Part shown: positions 41,450 to 53,627 of the stretch, piece by piece | Numbering within the stretch: position 1 is the first letter of the stretch | Layout: every line of letters begins with the position of its first letter | From: Lactarius indigo | Taxonomy: Eukaryota > Basidiomycota > Agaricomycetes > Russulales > Russulaceae | DNA: 64,000 nucleotides | Assembly: GCA_025766275.1 (NCBI GenBank) | Contig: JAFKAC010000003.1 | Coordinates: 2,232,001-2,296,000 of the forward strand | Direction: 5' to 3' | Program-made: the position numbers and the translations under genes | Notes under the pieces: model-generated | What the model was told of the DNA's origin: nothing | Database searches by the model: none | Seen by the model: the letters and a program-made list of their open reading frames with translations, nothing else

Positions 41450-43054
41450 TCAGAGCATGAAGGTCAGCGGGTTCTCCAGGTATGCCTTGAAGGCAGACAA
41501 CCACCGTGCACCAAGCGCGCCATCAACAGAACGGTGATCGCCGCTTATGGTGACTTTCATGATGTTTGCAGTCTTGAAACCACGTTCGTCTTCAGCCGAT
41601 GGAACGAGGGTAGGTTGGGTCGACCCAACAGCGAGGATGCACGACTGAGGTGGATTTATGATGGCCGTGAAATGGGAGACATCATACATGCCGAGGTTCG
41701 AGATCGTGAACGTGCCACCCTATTGAGGGGATTAGTCGTGGTCTTCTACCTAGCATAGAGCAGAAGGCATACCTGGTACTCGTGCGGTGATAACTTGCCA
41801 TCACGAGCCTTTTTCGCAAGTGCCTTTGCCTCCGCGGATATAGTGGCTAGACCCTTTGAGCCAGCGTCTTTGACTATGGGTGTAATCAATCCGGTTGGCG
41901 TGGCCACAGCAATCGATATGTCGGCTTTCTTGTACCTGATTACAGAGATTTAGTTCAGAGCATCTGAGTTGCATCAATAGACGTACTGCCGGATGACGTC
42001 TCCCAACCATGCAGAGTTAACCTCTGGCACATCCTCAAGTGCCTTGGCTACTGCTTTGACGACGAAATCATTGATGCTAAGCTTCGCCCCCTTCTCGGCT
42101 AGGGACTTGTTGAAGACTTCACGGAGTTTCATCACTTTATCCATCTGGATGTCGACCGTCAGGTAGAAGTGTGGCGACTGGACTTTCGACTCTGCAAGGC
42201 GTGCGGCTATTGTGCGACGCATGTTGCTCAAGGGGATGTCCGTGTAGTCTGCAGACGGTTCACCCGGTGTAGATGGGCCCGCAGAGGACGAAGCAAGTTC
42301 TGGCTTGTACTTCTCCACGTCCTCGCGGATAATTCGGCCCTCGGGACCAGAGCCTTTGACTTTCGACAAGGGGATTCCACGCTCCAGCGCGATCTTTTTG
42401 GCGATAGGAGAAGCGAAAATGCGGTCGCCTTTTGCTAACTCAGGCTTGGCGGACGTGGTGGAAGGTGAGGCCTCATTTGAAGGAGCCGGAGATTTTGGGG
42501 GTTCAGGCGCTTTCTCCTCTTTGGGAGCGGACGGTGCCTCCTCAGAGGCACTGGCAGCCAGTTCTGCGGCACCGGAGAGATCGTCGCCCTCCTCAGCGAG
42601 GACGGCGATGGTGCCACCCACAGCAACACCTTTTGACCCGTCCTGGACCTGTGACGTGGACGCGTTCAAACGGAACTGTGACAAACTGAGGGTTCTGACG
42701 TACGACAATCTTCGCGAGGATGCCATCCTCTTGTGCTTCCACGTCAATGACCGCTTTGTCGGTTTCCTGTGACGATGTGGTGTCAAGTGCTGGCACGGAA
42801 CTGAGAGGAAAATGTGCATACAATTTCGAGGAGCACATCTCCGGAGGAGAAAGACTCTCCCTCTGCCTTTTTCCATGACGAGATACCGCCCTCTGTCATC
42901 GTTGGACTCATCGCGGGCATTGACATCTTCGTGAGAGCGCTACGACGAGCAGAGCCATGAAGACCTGTGACACTATGAGCCCAGACGGAAAGTATGTGGG
43001 TATAGAATAGAAAATACCCCTGTAAAGGATACGGGCAAGCGAGGACGGAGACAT
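41450..43054 (-). CDS. LAT1: Dihydrolipoamide acetyltransferase, E2 of pyruvate dehydrogenase
   Basis: Starts [12 protein letters not shown] at 43054; exon 1 (43054-43018) and exon 2 (42964-42822) join to a presequence followed by [20 protein letters not shown]. Exon 3 begins at 42766 with [15 protein letters not shown], the lipoyl-bearing Lys loop. A Pro/Ala/Glu-rich linker follows. The E1/E3-binding domain is at about 42330-42430 ([20 protein letters not shown]). The catalytic domain starts at about 42250 ([14 protein letters not shown]) and includes [28 protein letters not shown] and [13 protein letters not shown]. It has the catalytic DHR..DG motif in [15 protein letters not shown] near 41520. 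One lipoyl domain. E2 forms the core of the mitochondrial complex and moves acetyl groups to CoA. No frame breaks. Confidence 0.94.
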
Positions 43055-43181
43055 TTTGGAGAAGGAAGAAAGAAAGAAAGCGAGAGTGCGAGTGGTTATG
43101 TGAGTGCACGGAGTAACCAAACAATCCCCAACCCGTTCCGTTGCTCGGGACCGACCGTCCCGCGTCCCCAACCTAAGTAGC
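43055..43181. promoter_or_regulatory. 127-bp divergent promoter of LAT1 and CSL4
   Basis: Head-to-head start codons at 43054 (minus) and 43182 (plus) leave 127 bases. A purine-rich tract (GAAAGAAAGAAAG at about 43069-43081) lies on the LAT1 side, i.e. its pyrimidine-rich leader. No TATA box was recognised. Confidence 0.5.
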
Positions 43182-43896
43182 ATGCCGTCCGATTGCTTAA
43201 TTCCTGGCCAACCCGTTCCTCTTCCGCGCGGACCCACTCTCCAACTCGGTAGCGGCGTGTACACCAGAAATGGTGAGACCAGAGCGAGTCTCCTAGGCAC
43301 CCCGCAATTTCACGGCTCCGTCGGTCTATCTTTTCTCTCTGCCCCTGGTCCGACTCGAATGATCATAGACACTTTCAATACATCGCGTTAAACCCCATCC
43401 TCCTGCGCCGAACTCGGTCGTTGTGGGTTCCGTTACACGACTGTCACCCCAGCAGGCAGTAGTTTCTATCACAGTCGTGGATGGTGTACCTTTACCCCAC
43501 GGAGAGGACTTTACAGGAGTTATTCGTGTACAGGACATCCGGGCGACGGAGAAGGACAAGGTCAGGATGGGGGATTGTTTTCGAGGCGGTGATGTTGTGA
43601 AAGGTCTTGTGGTACGGACAAACACGCATTGTGTTGTGTAACTTATCAAGTGGTCGACAGATCTCGCTTGGAGACGCACGCAGCTACTACATAACTACCG
43701 CACGCAATGATCTTGGTGTCATTTTTGCCACAAGCGAGGCTGGTTCGTGAGGTCGATGATAGTATGGGACATGAGATAACTAATGACGGGTACTGGTACA
43801 GGCGGAACGATGGAACCAGTGTCATGGCAAGAGATGCGATGCCCCAAGACGGGGAAGGTGGAGAAAAGGAAATGCGCGAAGCCTGAGGGACTTTGA
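43182..43896 (+). CDS. CSL4: RNA exosome cap subunit Csl4
   Basis: Four exons: 43182-43319, 43369-43611, 43661-43742 and 43802-43896, giving 185 residues. It starts MPSDCLIPGQPVPLPRGP with the N-terminal barrel segment GSGVYTRNGETRASLLG. The S1 domain follows (VVVGSVTRLSPQQAVVSI, then ATEKDKVRMGDCFRGGDVV). The zinc-ribbon-like end has MRCPKTGKVEKRKCAKP. Csl4 caps the exosome ring, binds RNA and docks nuclear cofactors. Phases agree throughout; the first donor (GTCGGT) is weak. Confidence 0.9.
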
Positions 43897-44067
43897 TAGA
43901 GTATTGTGGTGATAGTGAGAGTGTGTATTGTACGGCTGGCTGGCAGCACAAACATGACCCACGTGCTCGGTGATGTTCACTTGCCGCGACCACCTTGACT
44001 GCCTCTCTTGTCTCCGTCTCGTCTCCGTCTCCGCCTCCCTCCCCACTTCCCTTCCTTCGGTCTCTCT

Positions 44068-46332
44068 ATGACGGCGATCCTTCCCCCTTCGGACCCGCTG
44101 CGGAACAACATCATGACTTCCCTCGACGACAATCATATCAAGTAATTCTTGTCCTGTCAACCACACCTCACACTACCCGCTAAACCTCGCGTTTACCTTA
44201 GTTACCCCTCGTCGTCGTCCATCACAGATTGGAAGACAAAATACTATGAAGCCGCAGAGATGCTCGCTGAGACCAAGAACGAGCTTGATGACTTCCACCA
44301 GTCGAGTAAAGAGCTCGAGGAGGAACTGGAGCGGGAACTCCAGAGGACCGAGAAGGCGCAGCAGGAACTCAAGGTAAAGGTGGAACGGGCAGAGAGCGAA
44401 CGCGATTCGTGGAAGGTGCGCCATCCCCCCACCAACATCTCTCGTTCTAATTATTGCACCCAGTCCAAGTTCATGTCACTTCAGACCAACCACAATACGA
44501 CCACAACTTCTCTTCAGCGTGAACTCGACTCCCTTCGCCAGGAAAATCAACGAATAAAGGTCCAACTTCGCGAACTGGAGATGGGAAACGATGACCTCGA
44601 GAGAAATGAACGTGCAGTGGCGTCCAGTCTCTCGGATATTGAGGCCAAATATGCTCGAGCCCTCGAAGAGAAGATCTTGCTTGAGCATGAGCTCCTTGAC
44701 AAGGCCCATCTCGAAGAGGAATGTCAGAGGATGAAGGATGAGCTTCGAGGTACGAGATGTTGCTTCTCGCCTACGACCGACCCCTCACAAATTTACAGAC
44801 TCTAACGCAGAGGTGTCCGTTCTGAGGGACCAGTTGGCAGCCACACAGGCTCGTGCATCAAAACACGCACCTAACACATCCGTATCTTCTCTGACACCTC
44901 CAGAAGACCTACCTGCCGTCACCCACGTGCCGAAGTCCTTAGAGGATGACCTACTTCGCACTCAACCTCCCCCCGATCTTGAGCTCCTTGATTTCATCCC
45001 AGAATCACATGTCCCTCTTTCTGTTTCGGAAGTACCGAGGCCGTCCACGTCGTCCGCGGACTCCGAGGCGGGGCAGTCCGCCTTACTTCAGCGGGCGGGC
45101 TTCTCTTTACCTCGTCACAGGAATACCTCCTCGCCACAGACACCAACATCTCTGAGCAGATCTACTACTCTACCTTCATTGTCCACACCTTCTCGTATTC
45201 CGCCCAGGACAACAGTTAACCGTTCAACCTCACAGACAGCTACCTCAACAACCACTTCGACGACGGCCAATGGTACTGCAACCACGACCTCCAGGAACCG
45301 GGGTGTACAGATGGTGTCCGAAATGCGGGCAAAGGTCAAAAACTTAGAGCAGAAAATCCATACCCGTGTTCCTCGGCTACGGATGGGTAGCACCAGTCGC
45401 CCTAATCCCCCTGTTTCAACCACGCCTTCATCGAATTCGAAACCCACTAGCTTGGCAGGGAGTGGTCAATCATCTCACCTTAAATTCCCAGATGAACGAT
45501 CGACGTCCTCTCGGCGCAATGCTGACAATGACGAGAACATGCGAACGCCAGCCGGGAATTCTTCTGGTTGGGTGCTTATCATGGAGGACTCACCCTCCCC
45601 CGTTAGACCGAAAGATAGGGAACACAGAAGGACCTCTAGCCCACCATCTGCTGCTAGTTTCCGTGCCTTCTCTTCACTTGCAAGTTCGTCAAGCTCATTG
45701 AGCACGCCATACGTGCCGTCCCAGAATACTCAACCTGCTGGTTCCAGAAGACCACAATCCCGGCTATCCACTTCGACTGAGGGTCGTAGCAGCATTAGTA
45801 CGACTGCCACCGTCAGTTCTATACCCACTCCTATCTCTCGCCCAGCGACACCTACATTCATTCCGCTTCCGAGTCCTGGACTATACGCGCACTCTTCCAC
45901 GGCCAATGCAACTGGTCTGAAGCGACCTGGTGGCTCTGGCTTTGGCGGAGCTTTTTTCAAACGATCATCTCTGGGATCAACTGCAGGGGATTCACCACCA
46001 GACGCGAGCTTCCTGTCCGACAGCGGTCTCTCCCACCGTGAGCTATCCACCTCGGCTTCCTTCTCCGTTGCGACTCCGACAACTTCCACACCTCCGTCAC
46101 AAAAGGAGTCAACCGGCGGTAAACCTACCCTCGCAACTCCCCCACTCTAATGTCACAGTTCGCAGTCACTCGAAGCTTCCCAAGTCCACCGCACCTCCTA
46201 CCTCAGTTGGCACAGAGCCGGATCGGAAGACCCAACTTCGGTGCAAGCGGGCGGCGGAGTGTGGGTGGTGATGTCTCCGACATGGAGAGCCGCGACAAGG
46301 GTCGGATGCGCCCCAGTTCGGGACGTGATTGA
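44068..46332 (+). CDS. nudE: NudE/Nde1 dynein regulator
   Basis: Exon 1 starts at 44068 (MTAILPPSDPLRNN). After an intron ending near 44226 comes the NudE coiled coil: WKTKYYEAAEMLAETKNELD, ELEEELERELQRTEKAQQEL, then LQRELDSLRQENQRIKVQL, MGNDDLERNERAVASSL and LLEHELLDKAHLEEECQRMK. Two more introns lie near 44416-44465 and 44750-44801. After about 44810 a long Ser/Thr/Pro-rich tail follows, with one small coil (MVSEMRAKVKNLEQKI, about 45313-45360). NudE links Lis1 to dynein for nuclear migration. Near 46139-46143 and 46208 single extra bases break the frame. Beyond them the conserved end SRIGRPNFGASGRRS runs to the stop at about 46332. The exon 1/2 phase also seems off by one. Confidence 0.85.
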
Positions 46333-46650
46333 AACTTGTTGTGGTCCCGGTTTGTACTCGAGTCGTACTTGAGGTTGTATCTGTTGAATATCTTAGTTGT
46401 CCCCCCTGCGTCCGCACTTATCCGTTTTTCCAGTTGTTTAATCCTAGCCTTATCTTCGCAAATTACCCTCCAGTCATTTCTTTTTCCGTTCACGATTCTA
46501 CGAGTAATGCACCCAGTTATGTTGTCTCACATTTAGAGGTCGTACGACACTATTCCTTCTTGATACGATACAAACAACGAAATTCAATTATGATTTATGC
46601 ACGGAAATCCCGGGCCGGTGCAGATAGTCACACTGTTCAGAGCCACCGCC
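46333..46650. other. Spacer between nudE and the Es2 gene
   Basis: 318 bases in a tandem arrangement, holding the nudE 3' end and the Es2 promoter. AT-rich with T tracts; no further feature. Confidence 0.45.
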
Positions 46651-48232
46651 ATGTCGGATCCATCCTCGTCGACGTCAGCCTCAGCTCCCAAACGATCATT
46701 GAGCCGCCAGACTGTACTGGAAGAAGACGAGTACACTGCCGCCCTCTCACACATCATCGCCCGTGATTTCTTCCCTTCTCTTGTTCACCTCGACGCAACC
46801 AATGAGTACCTCGACGCTCTCGAGTCGCGGGATCCACAGCTCATTGGCGCTAGCGTTCGCAACCTCGAGTCTATAAACGCTTCTGTTCGCTCTGCACGCC
46901 CGTGGCGAACACCCTCTGAGACGCCGTATGGCGTCGGCCCCTCGGATACACCAGCCGTCCACCACGAACCCACTGCTAAGCGACCGCGCTACGACACAGA
47001 CATGAGCCTCGATGCCTTTCAGGCACGTTACACATCAGAAGATAATGCAAGTTTCACACAGATTTTGAACGAGGAGAATGTGCGGCGCCGCGAGAAGTAT
47101 GGGTGGGCGTGGGACGCACAGAAGCGCGTTGAGGCTCAGAGGGTGAAGGCGCTGGAGGTGCGAGAGAGGGCGTTAATCGAGATGCCGGAAAGCGCAGGGG
47201 TGAGAGAGAAGATGAAGATCGAGGCACCCGTCCCTATTGGGCTGATTACCGCTCATGGTGAGGAAGAAGAACGGGGCGATGTGGGCGAAGGGGAGGAGGG
47301 TGGCGATGATACCGAATCCTCCAGCGGTAAGGAGGTCATTCTCTGCAAGACAGATACGGACGACAAGGTGGAAGATGTTATGGCGCCAAAGAAGGACACT
47401 CGCCCTGCCGGTGTGGATGGATGGGCATTCCGAACGAGGAATTCGCTGATGTTCTCCCCGGGGGCGGATGTGTCGCCGTACGACCCATCGAGCTCGTCGG
47501 CCAAGAATACCGCAAAAGGGCCCCCAAAGACAATCAAACACGGAAACACTCGACTCCCCGAGCAGGACGACTCCCTGTCCACGTCGCGGGCTGCGTCTGA
47601 GCCCCCCAGCCCCACTCAAAGTCGAGTGGACAATGCAATCGCGGGTACACCATGTACGCCATTTCGTGCAGACCGTATACTTGTGCAAATGCCAACCTTT
47701 ACTCACAGACAGGCCAAAATCGCCCGGAATCAGCAATTTCACCTACGTCCCCTCCCTACCGTCGCCTACGCCTTCTGAGCTCGGACCAGCAGCTGTCAAG
47801 CAGCTCATGACTTGGGGAACTCTCGCAGGAACACCACGCATCCTATCACAATCTGATGATCCTGCAGAAGAGTCGATTCCCGTGCCCAGCACACCCTTCC
47901 ATATATCGGCACCAACCAAGCGTGAAGTGCTCTCGCACAAGCTTTCGTCTTCTGCCGCAAAGAGTTTGCGTGCAAAAGCTAACCTAATGGGAGCGGGCAG
48001 CACACGTAGTCGAAAGGGTGACATGGCACCACCTTCTTGGACTCCGCGACGCGCAGAGGCATCAGGCTCGTTGACGCCAGCAGCAAAAAGGCTGCTCGAC
48101 CGGACGACGATGGGCACGGCCGCATCAAGGAGGGCAGAGGCAATGGGAAAAACTGCCGGCTGGGAGAAGAAGGACAAGGACCTGAACCGTGTGCGATGGA
48201 CGCCTACGCCGAGTCCTGTCACACGAAGATGA
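46651..48232 (+). CDS. Es2/DGCR14-family nuclear protein (splicing-associated)
   Basis: Starts MSDPSSSTSASAPKRSLSRQ at 46651. The Es2 N-terminal signature is clear: TVLEEDEYTAALSHIIARDF followed by FPSLVHLDATNEYLDALES. Also typical are LDAFQARYTSEDNASF, ILNEENVRRREKYGWAWDAQ and, after an acidic linker, GWAFRTRNSLMFSP. A short intron (about 47680-47713) then leads to PKSPGISNFTYVPS and a Ser/Arg-rich end with VLSHKLSSSAAKSLRAKA and SLTPAAKRLLDRT. The protein is about 515 residues. Es2 (DGCR14, yeast homologues of the Bis1 type) associates with the spliceosome. The 34-nt intron is unusually short and could instead mark a base error. Confidence 0.83.
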
Positions 48233-48322
48233 ATTAATCGGATATACTATGGTGGCGAGCGTCCTATGGTTATGAGGTGCTTTCGTTACATATATGCAGA
48301 GAGGTAGTCGACGTCCGATAAA

Positions 48323-49183
48323 TCACGACTCCAAAGCAACTTTGCGTCGCTTCGGTTCTGGTGACGCATCATCGCCGTGCGCCTCTTTTTTACCATTTGT
48401 GCTCTCTTGAGGCGCTTTCGCTTCAGGAGCGGTTTTCGGTTTCTTCTTCACTATGACGCCCTTGAGTGCTGCCTTTAGCGGCTTTTTGGAAGGCGCGGGT
48501 GCGGGCTTTGGCGCTGTGGCTGCCACGGACTCGGTTGCAGGTATGGGGGGCGGCGATTTTACAGTGACCTTCGCAGCGACGGCCCTGTACGGAGGTTTAG
48601 TACACGATGAGAGTACCATGACAAGTGCGATGTAATGAGACCCTCACTCTCGGAATGTTTTCAGCTCTTCGCCTTCTCGCTCCTTGCGCTCGCGCTCCTC
48701 CAATTCCTGCCGCTCCCTAACAGAGTCAAGAAACATGATCTCGTCCTCTTCGAGAGCGCGGAACTGGTTCGCTAGTTTCGTCTTCTCCTCCCATTCCTCT
48801 TGTTTGGCTGCCTAAGGGTCGTCGAAGGAGATGAGGAGTGGATGGTCACGGTGTTGAGCGACTCACGCGATTGGCGGCAAGTTTCTAACAGCCAAAAAAA
48901 AGATAATGAAGTTGATGACACGCTACATGATAATGAGAGTGTAGCAGACCTCTGCCAAACTGCGACCGTCGTACGCGTCTTCTTGTGGTGCGGGTGGTGG
49001 TTCTTGGCCAAGCCTAAGGGACAGTGAGCGTAGCGTTGGAGATGTAAAAAGCCTGAGAAACCTGGCGTATGCAGCCTTCCACTGCTCGTCCCTGCGAGCT
49101 CTGGCAGTATCGAGGTCAGATTGTGAGACGAAACGAGAGCCAACTACGCCAGTCGAGATTGAAGGGATAGCCTCATCTGCCAT
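48323..49183 (-). CDS. FAM192A/NIP30-domain protein (Fyv6-like)
   Basis: Starts MADEAIPSISTGVVGSRFV at 49183. The NIP30 N-terminal domain is complete across two introns: SQSDLDTARARRDEQWKAAY, then LGQEPPPAPQEDAYDGRSLA, then KQEEWEEKTKLANQFRALEE and DEIMFLDSVRERQELEERE. A Lys/Ala/Pro-rich C-terminus ends EPKRRKVALES with a nuclear-localisation-like KRRK. Yeast Fyv6 of this family acts in the second step of splicing; the human member binds the PA28-gamma proteasome cap. It converges on the Es2 gene with 90 bases between stops, and both have splicing links. Confidence 0.83.
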
Positions 49184-49265
49184 CGGGTGATGATGCCGGT
49201 ACGGTTGTAAGCCAGATCAACCCCAACATCAATCTCAACCCTGCCACCACCCTGTTCATGCATTC
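49184..49265. promoter_or_regulatory. 82-bp divergent promoter
   Basis: Separates the start codons of the Fyv6-like gene (49183, minus) and the four-TM protein gene (49266, plus). No TATA box. Contains a CA/AC-rich stretch (caacatcaatctcaac). Confidence 0.45.
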
Positions 49266-50734
49266 ATGGCTGAGGATCCCTCACTATTCTCTGCTTCGAC
49301 ACTCCACAACTCCCAGACGGCTCGAAGCAAAGAGACAAACGCCTCATCCAGGAGCAGGGTCGTGACCAAACCTCGTATGTGTCCGACTTGGCCCGTCCAT
49401 TCTCCGCAAGCGATCGATCGTTCTGTTTACTACAGCATGGGCAAAGGATGAACCGCCCTCTCCCACAGACTCTCATCCTGCGCCTCCTTCACCGGGCGGT
49501 TCTCGCGTTCTATCAGAGGCAAGGCGTTCCGACGTCGCCTCGCCCGACGACTTCCTCTGCCGGGCCATCGGGAGCAGGTGAACATCGCTGGTTCCCATTT
49601 ACTCGGCGGCGTCCACCACTCGCATCCGAGGTATCCAGCGGGAGTTCTTCCACCAACCGACTCGAGAAGAAGCCAGCCGCCCACCTTTCCGGGCTTCCTG
49701 ACGAGGGCATTTGCGCGCCAGTGCTTGGAGAGAGCAGCCCAGAGCAGCCACGTTCGCGCGCCCGGGACTGGGGACTGCGCATAACTATGCCTACACCTCC
49801 CGTCACTCCGCAAGCTCTCGCGCGCACTCGGACACCGGGGTGGGACTCTCCAGTGGGCCGCGAGACCACTCGAGTCTTTGTCGCGTCGAGACATTTACGA
49901 GCAGCTGCGGAACGGAGAGTCCGTTGAAGGACAGCCACCCGACAGCCCTGTCGCTAATGAGAGCTGGTGGCCCAGGACTAGAAAGCGCGCTCGAGCGTAT
50001 CTTTTGACGAACACCTACGTTCCGTTGGTAAGGTATACTCTTCGATGGGACTCCGCGGATAACCCCGCTTACAATATACCAGCTCTTCCGATTTGTCAAC
50101 ATCACCTTTACCACAGCGGCTCTCGCCATCGCCATTCGAATACGTCGCGACGAGGCGCGAAACGATGTAACTGGTGTCCTTGGTAGCTCTCCGTACGTCG
50201 TCGCGTTTGATGCGTTCCCGTGCTGAATCCTGTTGTGAGGTAGAACTCTGGTCGTAATATTCGCGCCTCTCACGCTGGTTCACGTCATGGTCGCAATATA
50301 CGTGAGCCTGTTGTGAGCGATTGGAGGTTCGTGACTAATCGCTCTCGTCACAGCTCGAATACTTTGGACGACCGCTGGGTCTTTGGCGAACCTCAGCAAA
50401 GCTGGCGCATACGCTACTCGAGGTGTTATCCATCTGCGCATGGTCCGCCGCGCTTTCGCTCTGCTTCGACAACTTCTTTACCTCCCCCATCCCATGTGCG
50501 GGTCCGTCAGAGATCTCGTGGTACAGCGACATTCCTCGGCCTCCTAGCCCATTTGGAAATAATAAAGGGAGTGCGGGAGAGGCACTGTGCGATAGTCAAG
50601 TGGCGTTGATTTGCCTTGTAGGAATCGGATTGCTCATGTATTGCTTCAACTTGGTCATTAGCCTTTACCGGATCTTTGAAAAGGTAAAGTATCACCATCC
50701 GTCAGTTTGGGGAGGTTCATCTACGAGAGTATAA
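49266..50734 (+). CDS. Conserved four-TM membrane protein of unknown function
   Basis: Exon 1 starts [20 protein letters not shown] at 49266. After an intron ending near 49437 comes a Pro/Ser-rich cytosolic part ([19 protein letters not shown]). Later exons give [20 protein letters not shown] and four strong hydrophobic segments: [15 protein letters not shown] (about 50085-50130), [20 protein letters not shown] (about 50247-50300), [15 protein letters not shown] (about 50421-50465) and [20 protein letters not shown] (about 50608-50670). The charged end is [13 protein letters not shown]. The loop [20 protein letters not shown] looks conserved. The layout resembles MARVEL-like tetraspan proteins, but I do not recognise a named family. 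Introns near 50031-50081, 50183-50243 and 50301-50354 keep phase. Confidence 0.7.
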
Positions 50735-50846
50735 TGTTATTTCATATTTTGGACAATATTATTTGTTGTGGCACATGCGCACTCTTTGATTACAAGCTCA
50801 CGATAGACGCCCATCCGAGTCAGTGACATGTTGAGGCGACTAGTGT

Positions 50847-52496
50847 ATGTCTGAACCCGACCGAGACCCACCGCTCGAGATGGATTCCCTCCCTGCCACC
50901 TCGTCACCAGCAAGAAAGGGAATTTCTCCTGCGTCTCGCCGGCTAGCTTGGAGCGACTACACTGTTGGCATATGCCTGCTGCTCGTCGTCGTCTTCCTCT
51001 GGACGGGTTCTAATTTTGTAACACAGGTGTGTCTCCATAATCGCCATTTGTACCCGAAAAATAGCGTAATTGTACCCAGGATCTATTTGTCGGTGGATAC
51101 GGAAAGCCCTTTCTGTCTGTATCGTCCTTCCATACTCGGACTCGACGCACTTACACAGCACAGCATAACCTACCTCACAACAAGCTCGTTCTCTTTATAT
51201 CTTGTGCCGTTCTTAATAAGGAGCTATGTTAGACGACATCAAGGGGATGCTAATCAATCTGACGGGTCAGGGTGAGTGTCGTCGCCTGTATTACTTATTT
51301 CACCCACCAAAGCCACAGCAGACCTCCGGACGAGTATGAGCCTCTCATGAACGAAGACGAGACGTTACGTGGAACGGTGAGAAATTTTGCGAACCTGCTC
51401 GACGTCCCAATGACAGCCCACCTCCTAGAGTCCACACCGTCGATCGTTATATGTACCACCTGAGCCCGCACCCACATCCACCGCCCTTCCCCCCCTCACG
51501 ACACGAGAGACGGCACGATTAGCATCTGTCTTTTGCTTCCTCTGGTTTCTTGCAAATTGGTCGCTCAATGCAGGTCCTTGGTCTGACTAGCGTGGCCAGC
51601 GCCACGATCTTGTCTAGCATGAGCGGTGCGTGATCACCTCTCCTTACCCTATCTTTCGTACTGACGCGCTCGAACCCAGGCTTCTTTACATTGATACTTG
51701 GACGTATTTTTCGGATTGACAACTTCACAATCGCGAAGATTGGAGCCGTCGCCACCAGGTGCGTCGTACACTTCCTCGTCTGTAGGATCAGAACATAACC
51801 GTAACTCTCGTTCAAAGCTTCACCGGGGTTATTCTGGTTTCCCTGTCGGACACTGGTAGTGCACCGCCGCCATCGCAACCAGCTCCTGCACCAACGGCGT
51901 CCAGCCTCCCAGTACTATTGTCAACTCTCCGGAATGGACGTCTCTCCCTTCTCGGGGACTGCCTAGCGTTGCTCTCCGCCTTGTTCTATGCATTTTACGT
52001 CATCTTGCTGAAGGTTCGCATCCGCTCAGAATCTCGGATCGATATGCAAGCTATTTTTTGGATTCGTCGGCCTCTTCAACATCCTTGCATGTTGGCCGAT
52101 CGGAGTTGTTCTGCATTTCACGGGCGTGGAAAGGTTCGAGCTGCCAGTATCTGGTCGAGCAGGTAGCGGGTTTGTTGGTGAATGTGAGTCTACCCAATGT
52201 TTTCATTTATCGCATCCCGAGAATGAACGACTTGGCAGATGGCCATCACACTGTCGAGCGACTACATCTACGTGCTCGCAATGCTAAAGACGACGCCGCT
52301 GGTGGTGACCATTGGCCTCAGTCTAACGATGCCCCTGGCAGTCCTGGGGGATATAGTGCTACAGCATCCTGTGAAGGCGCAGGTCGTGGTAGGAGCAACA
52401 TTGGTATTATTAAGCTTCGTGGTTATCGGACTGGAGGACGGGAAAACACCGCCAGATCCTGAGATAGGGGACTCGGATGAGGCTGATAGACTCTAG
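50847..52496 (+). CDS. SLC35F/EamA-type transporter (vacuolar DMT family)
   Basis: Starts [20 protein letters not shown] at 50847. The first membrane helix follows a short polar N-terminus ([20 protein letters not shown]), then VGGYGKPF across a splice, [16 protein letters not shown], and a hydrophilic loop with the acidic [10 protein letters not shown]. Later helices include [20 protein letters not shown] (about 51945-52010), [20 protein letters not shown] and the C-terminal [20 protein letters not shown] plus [18 protein letters not shown]. This is the layout of SLC35F5/YML018C-like proteins, ten-helix drug/metabolite superfamily members in the vacuole membrane with unknown substrate. Extra bases near 52050 and 52162 break the frame of one exon; removing both restores the protein. 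Confidence 0.82.
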
Positions 52497-52587
52497 ACAG
52501 GTCTCATAGTAACGTAATTATTTCGCACGCCTGCTAATATGATAAAGTAACACTCCCTCTTCATCGGACTGTTTTAATCACAGCATC

Positions 52588-53627
52588 ATGGTAAGTGATC
52601 TTCATTCCAATACCACAATTTCAGTATTACCTACGGACACAGCCCAAAGTCCGTTCGCCGCGTTCTATTTCGCGTGCGCATACCGCATCTGCGAAGCCTG
52701 TCAATCGCGCATTTGCGGTTCAAGATAACTCCGTGCAGCACGTTGCCGTCGGTGCCTTCAAAGACGTCCCTGTACATGACCTTCCGCCACTACTGGCCTT
52801 GATCCCGATCTCACGCGTTGCTTTGTCTCAAAGGCAGACGAGATATTGCATTCTGTGAACAACGACGACGACGATTCCATTCGTCCTGCCACTACATTGA
52901 ATAAAAAAGAAAAGCGTATCCTTAAGCACGAACTCTTCATTGAACGTATGTGGCGCCTTATTGTTATTATTGTTTCCGCAGCGATTTATTCACTTTTTCT
53001 CTTCTTTTCTTTTTGGATCTTTCCGTTTTCGTTCCTCCCTCTGACACGTCTCGGCTACCCGCTGCGTCTCCATCATTGTCTCAGGACTGGAGGCGTCCCG
53101 CGCGCCCTATTCGAAATCGCATGCGCGTAGACTGAAACGCAAAGAGAGGGAGCGGCTCGCAGGTGGCGGCATGGAATCGCTGAAAACCGCCCTTCCATCC
53201 ATCACAACAAATGTAGTGATTGCCAGTGGCACCAGCAAGTCCGCGGAAGAAGACCCTAATACCCCTCCGGGTAATGCGAAAACCACGGCGGCTGCCTCTA
53301 CTGGCCCATCTGCCGAGTCCGACCCAAAGTTTGTCTCAGACCCGGAGGCACCTTCTCCCCCGGCTCGGCTAGGGCAGATTGGCAAAGGCAAAGGCACCCC
53401 TCTGACGCGATCGCAACGACGGCGTGCCCTGTGCGTCATATTTTTTCCCTTTGAAAAACGAGGCGATCGGAGGTTTTTGCTGTTTTGTTGATTATTGGTT
53501 GCACAGGAAAGCCGAACGTTTTCGTCAACCGCTAATCCGCGCCGATCCCGCGTTTGCTACGAATCCATTCGGAACCATCCGCACGCATGCTCAGAATACC
53601 CTTGTCGCGCACCCGACCACGACGTAA
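52588..53627 (+). CDS. SLX9: Ribosome biogenesis protein Slx9
   Basis: The start codon (52588-52590) is directly followed by an intron (GTAAGT, ending near 52623). Then come PKVRSPRSISRAHTASAKPV and, in a shifted frame whose joint near 52790 I could not settle, FVSKADEILHSVNNDDDD, TLNKKEKRILKHELFIER. After a 140-nt intron come LEASRAPYSKSHARRLKRK, GGGMESLKTALPSI, LTRSQRRRAL and the highly typical end FRQPLIRADPAFATNPFGTI followed by RTHAQNTL. Slx9 binds the 90S and pre-40S particles, assists cleavage around ITS1 and supports 40S export. Introns are longer here than elsewhere in the window. Confidence 0.85.
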
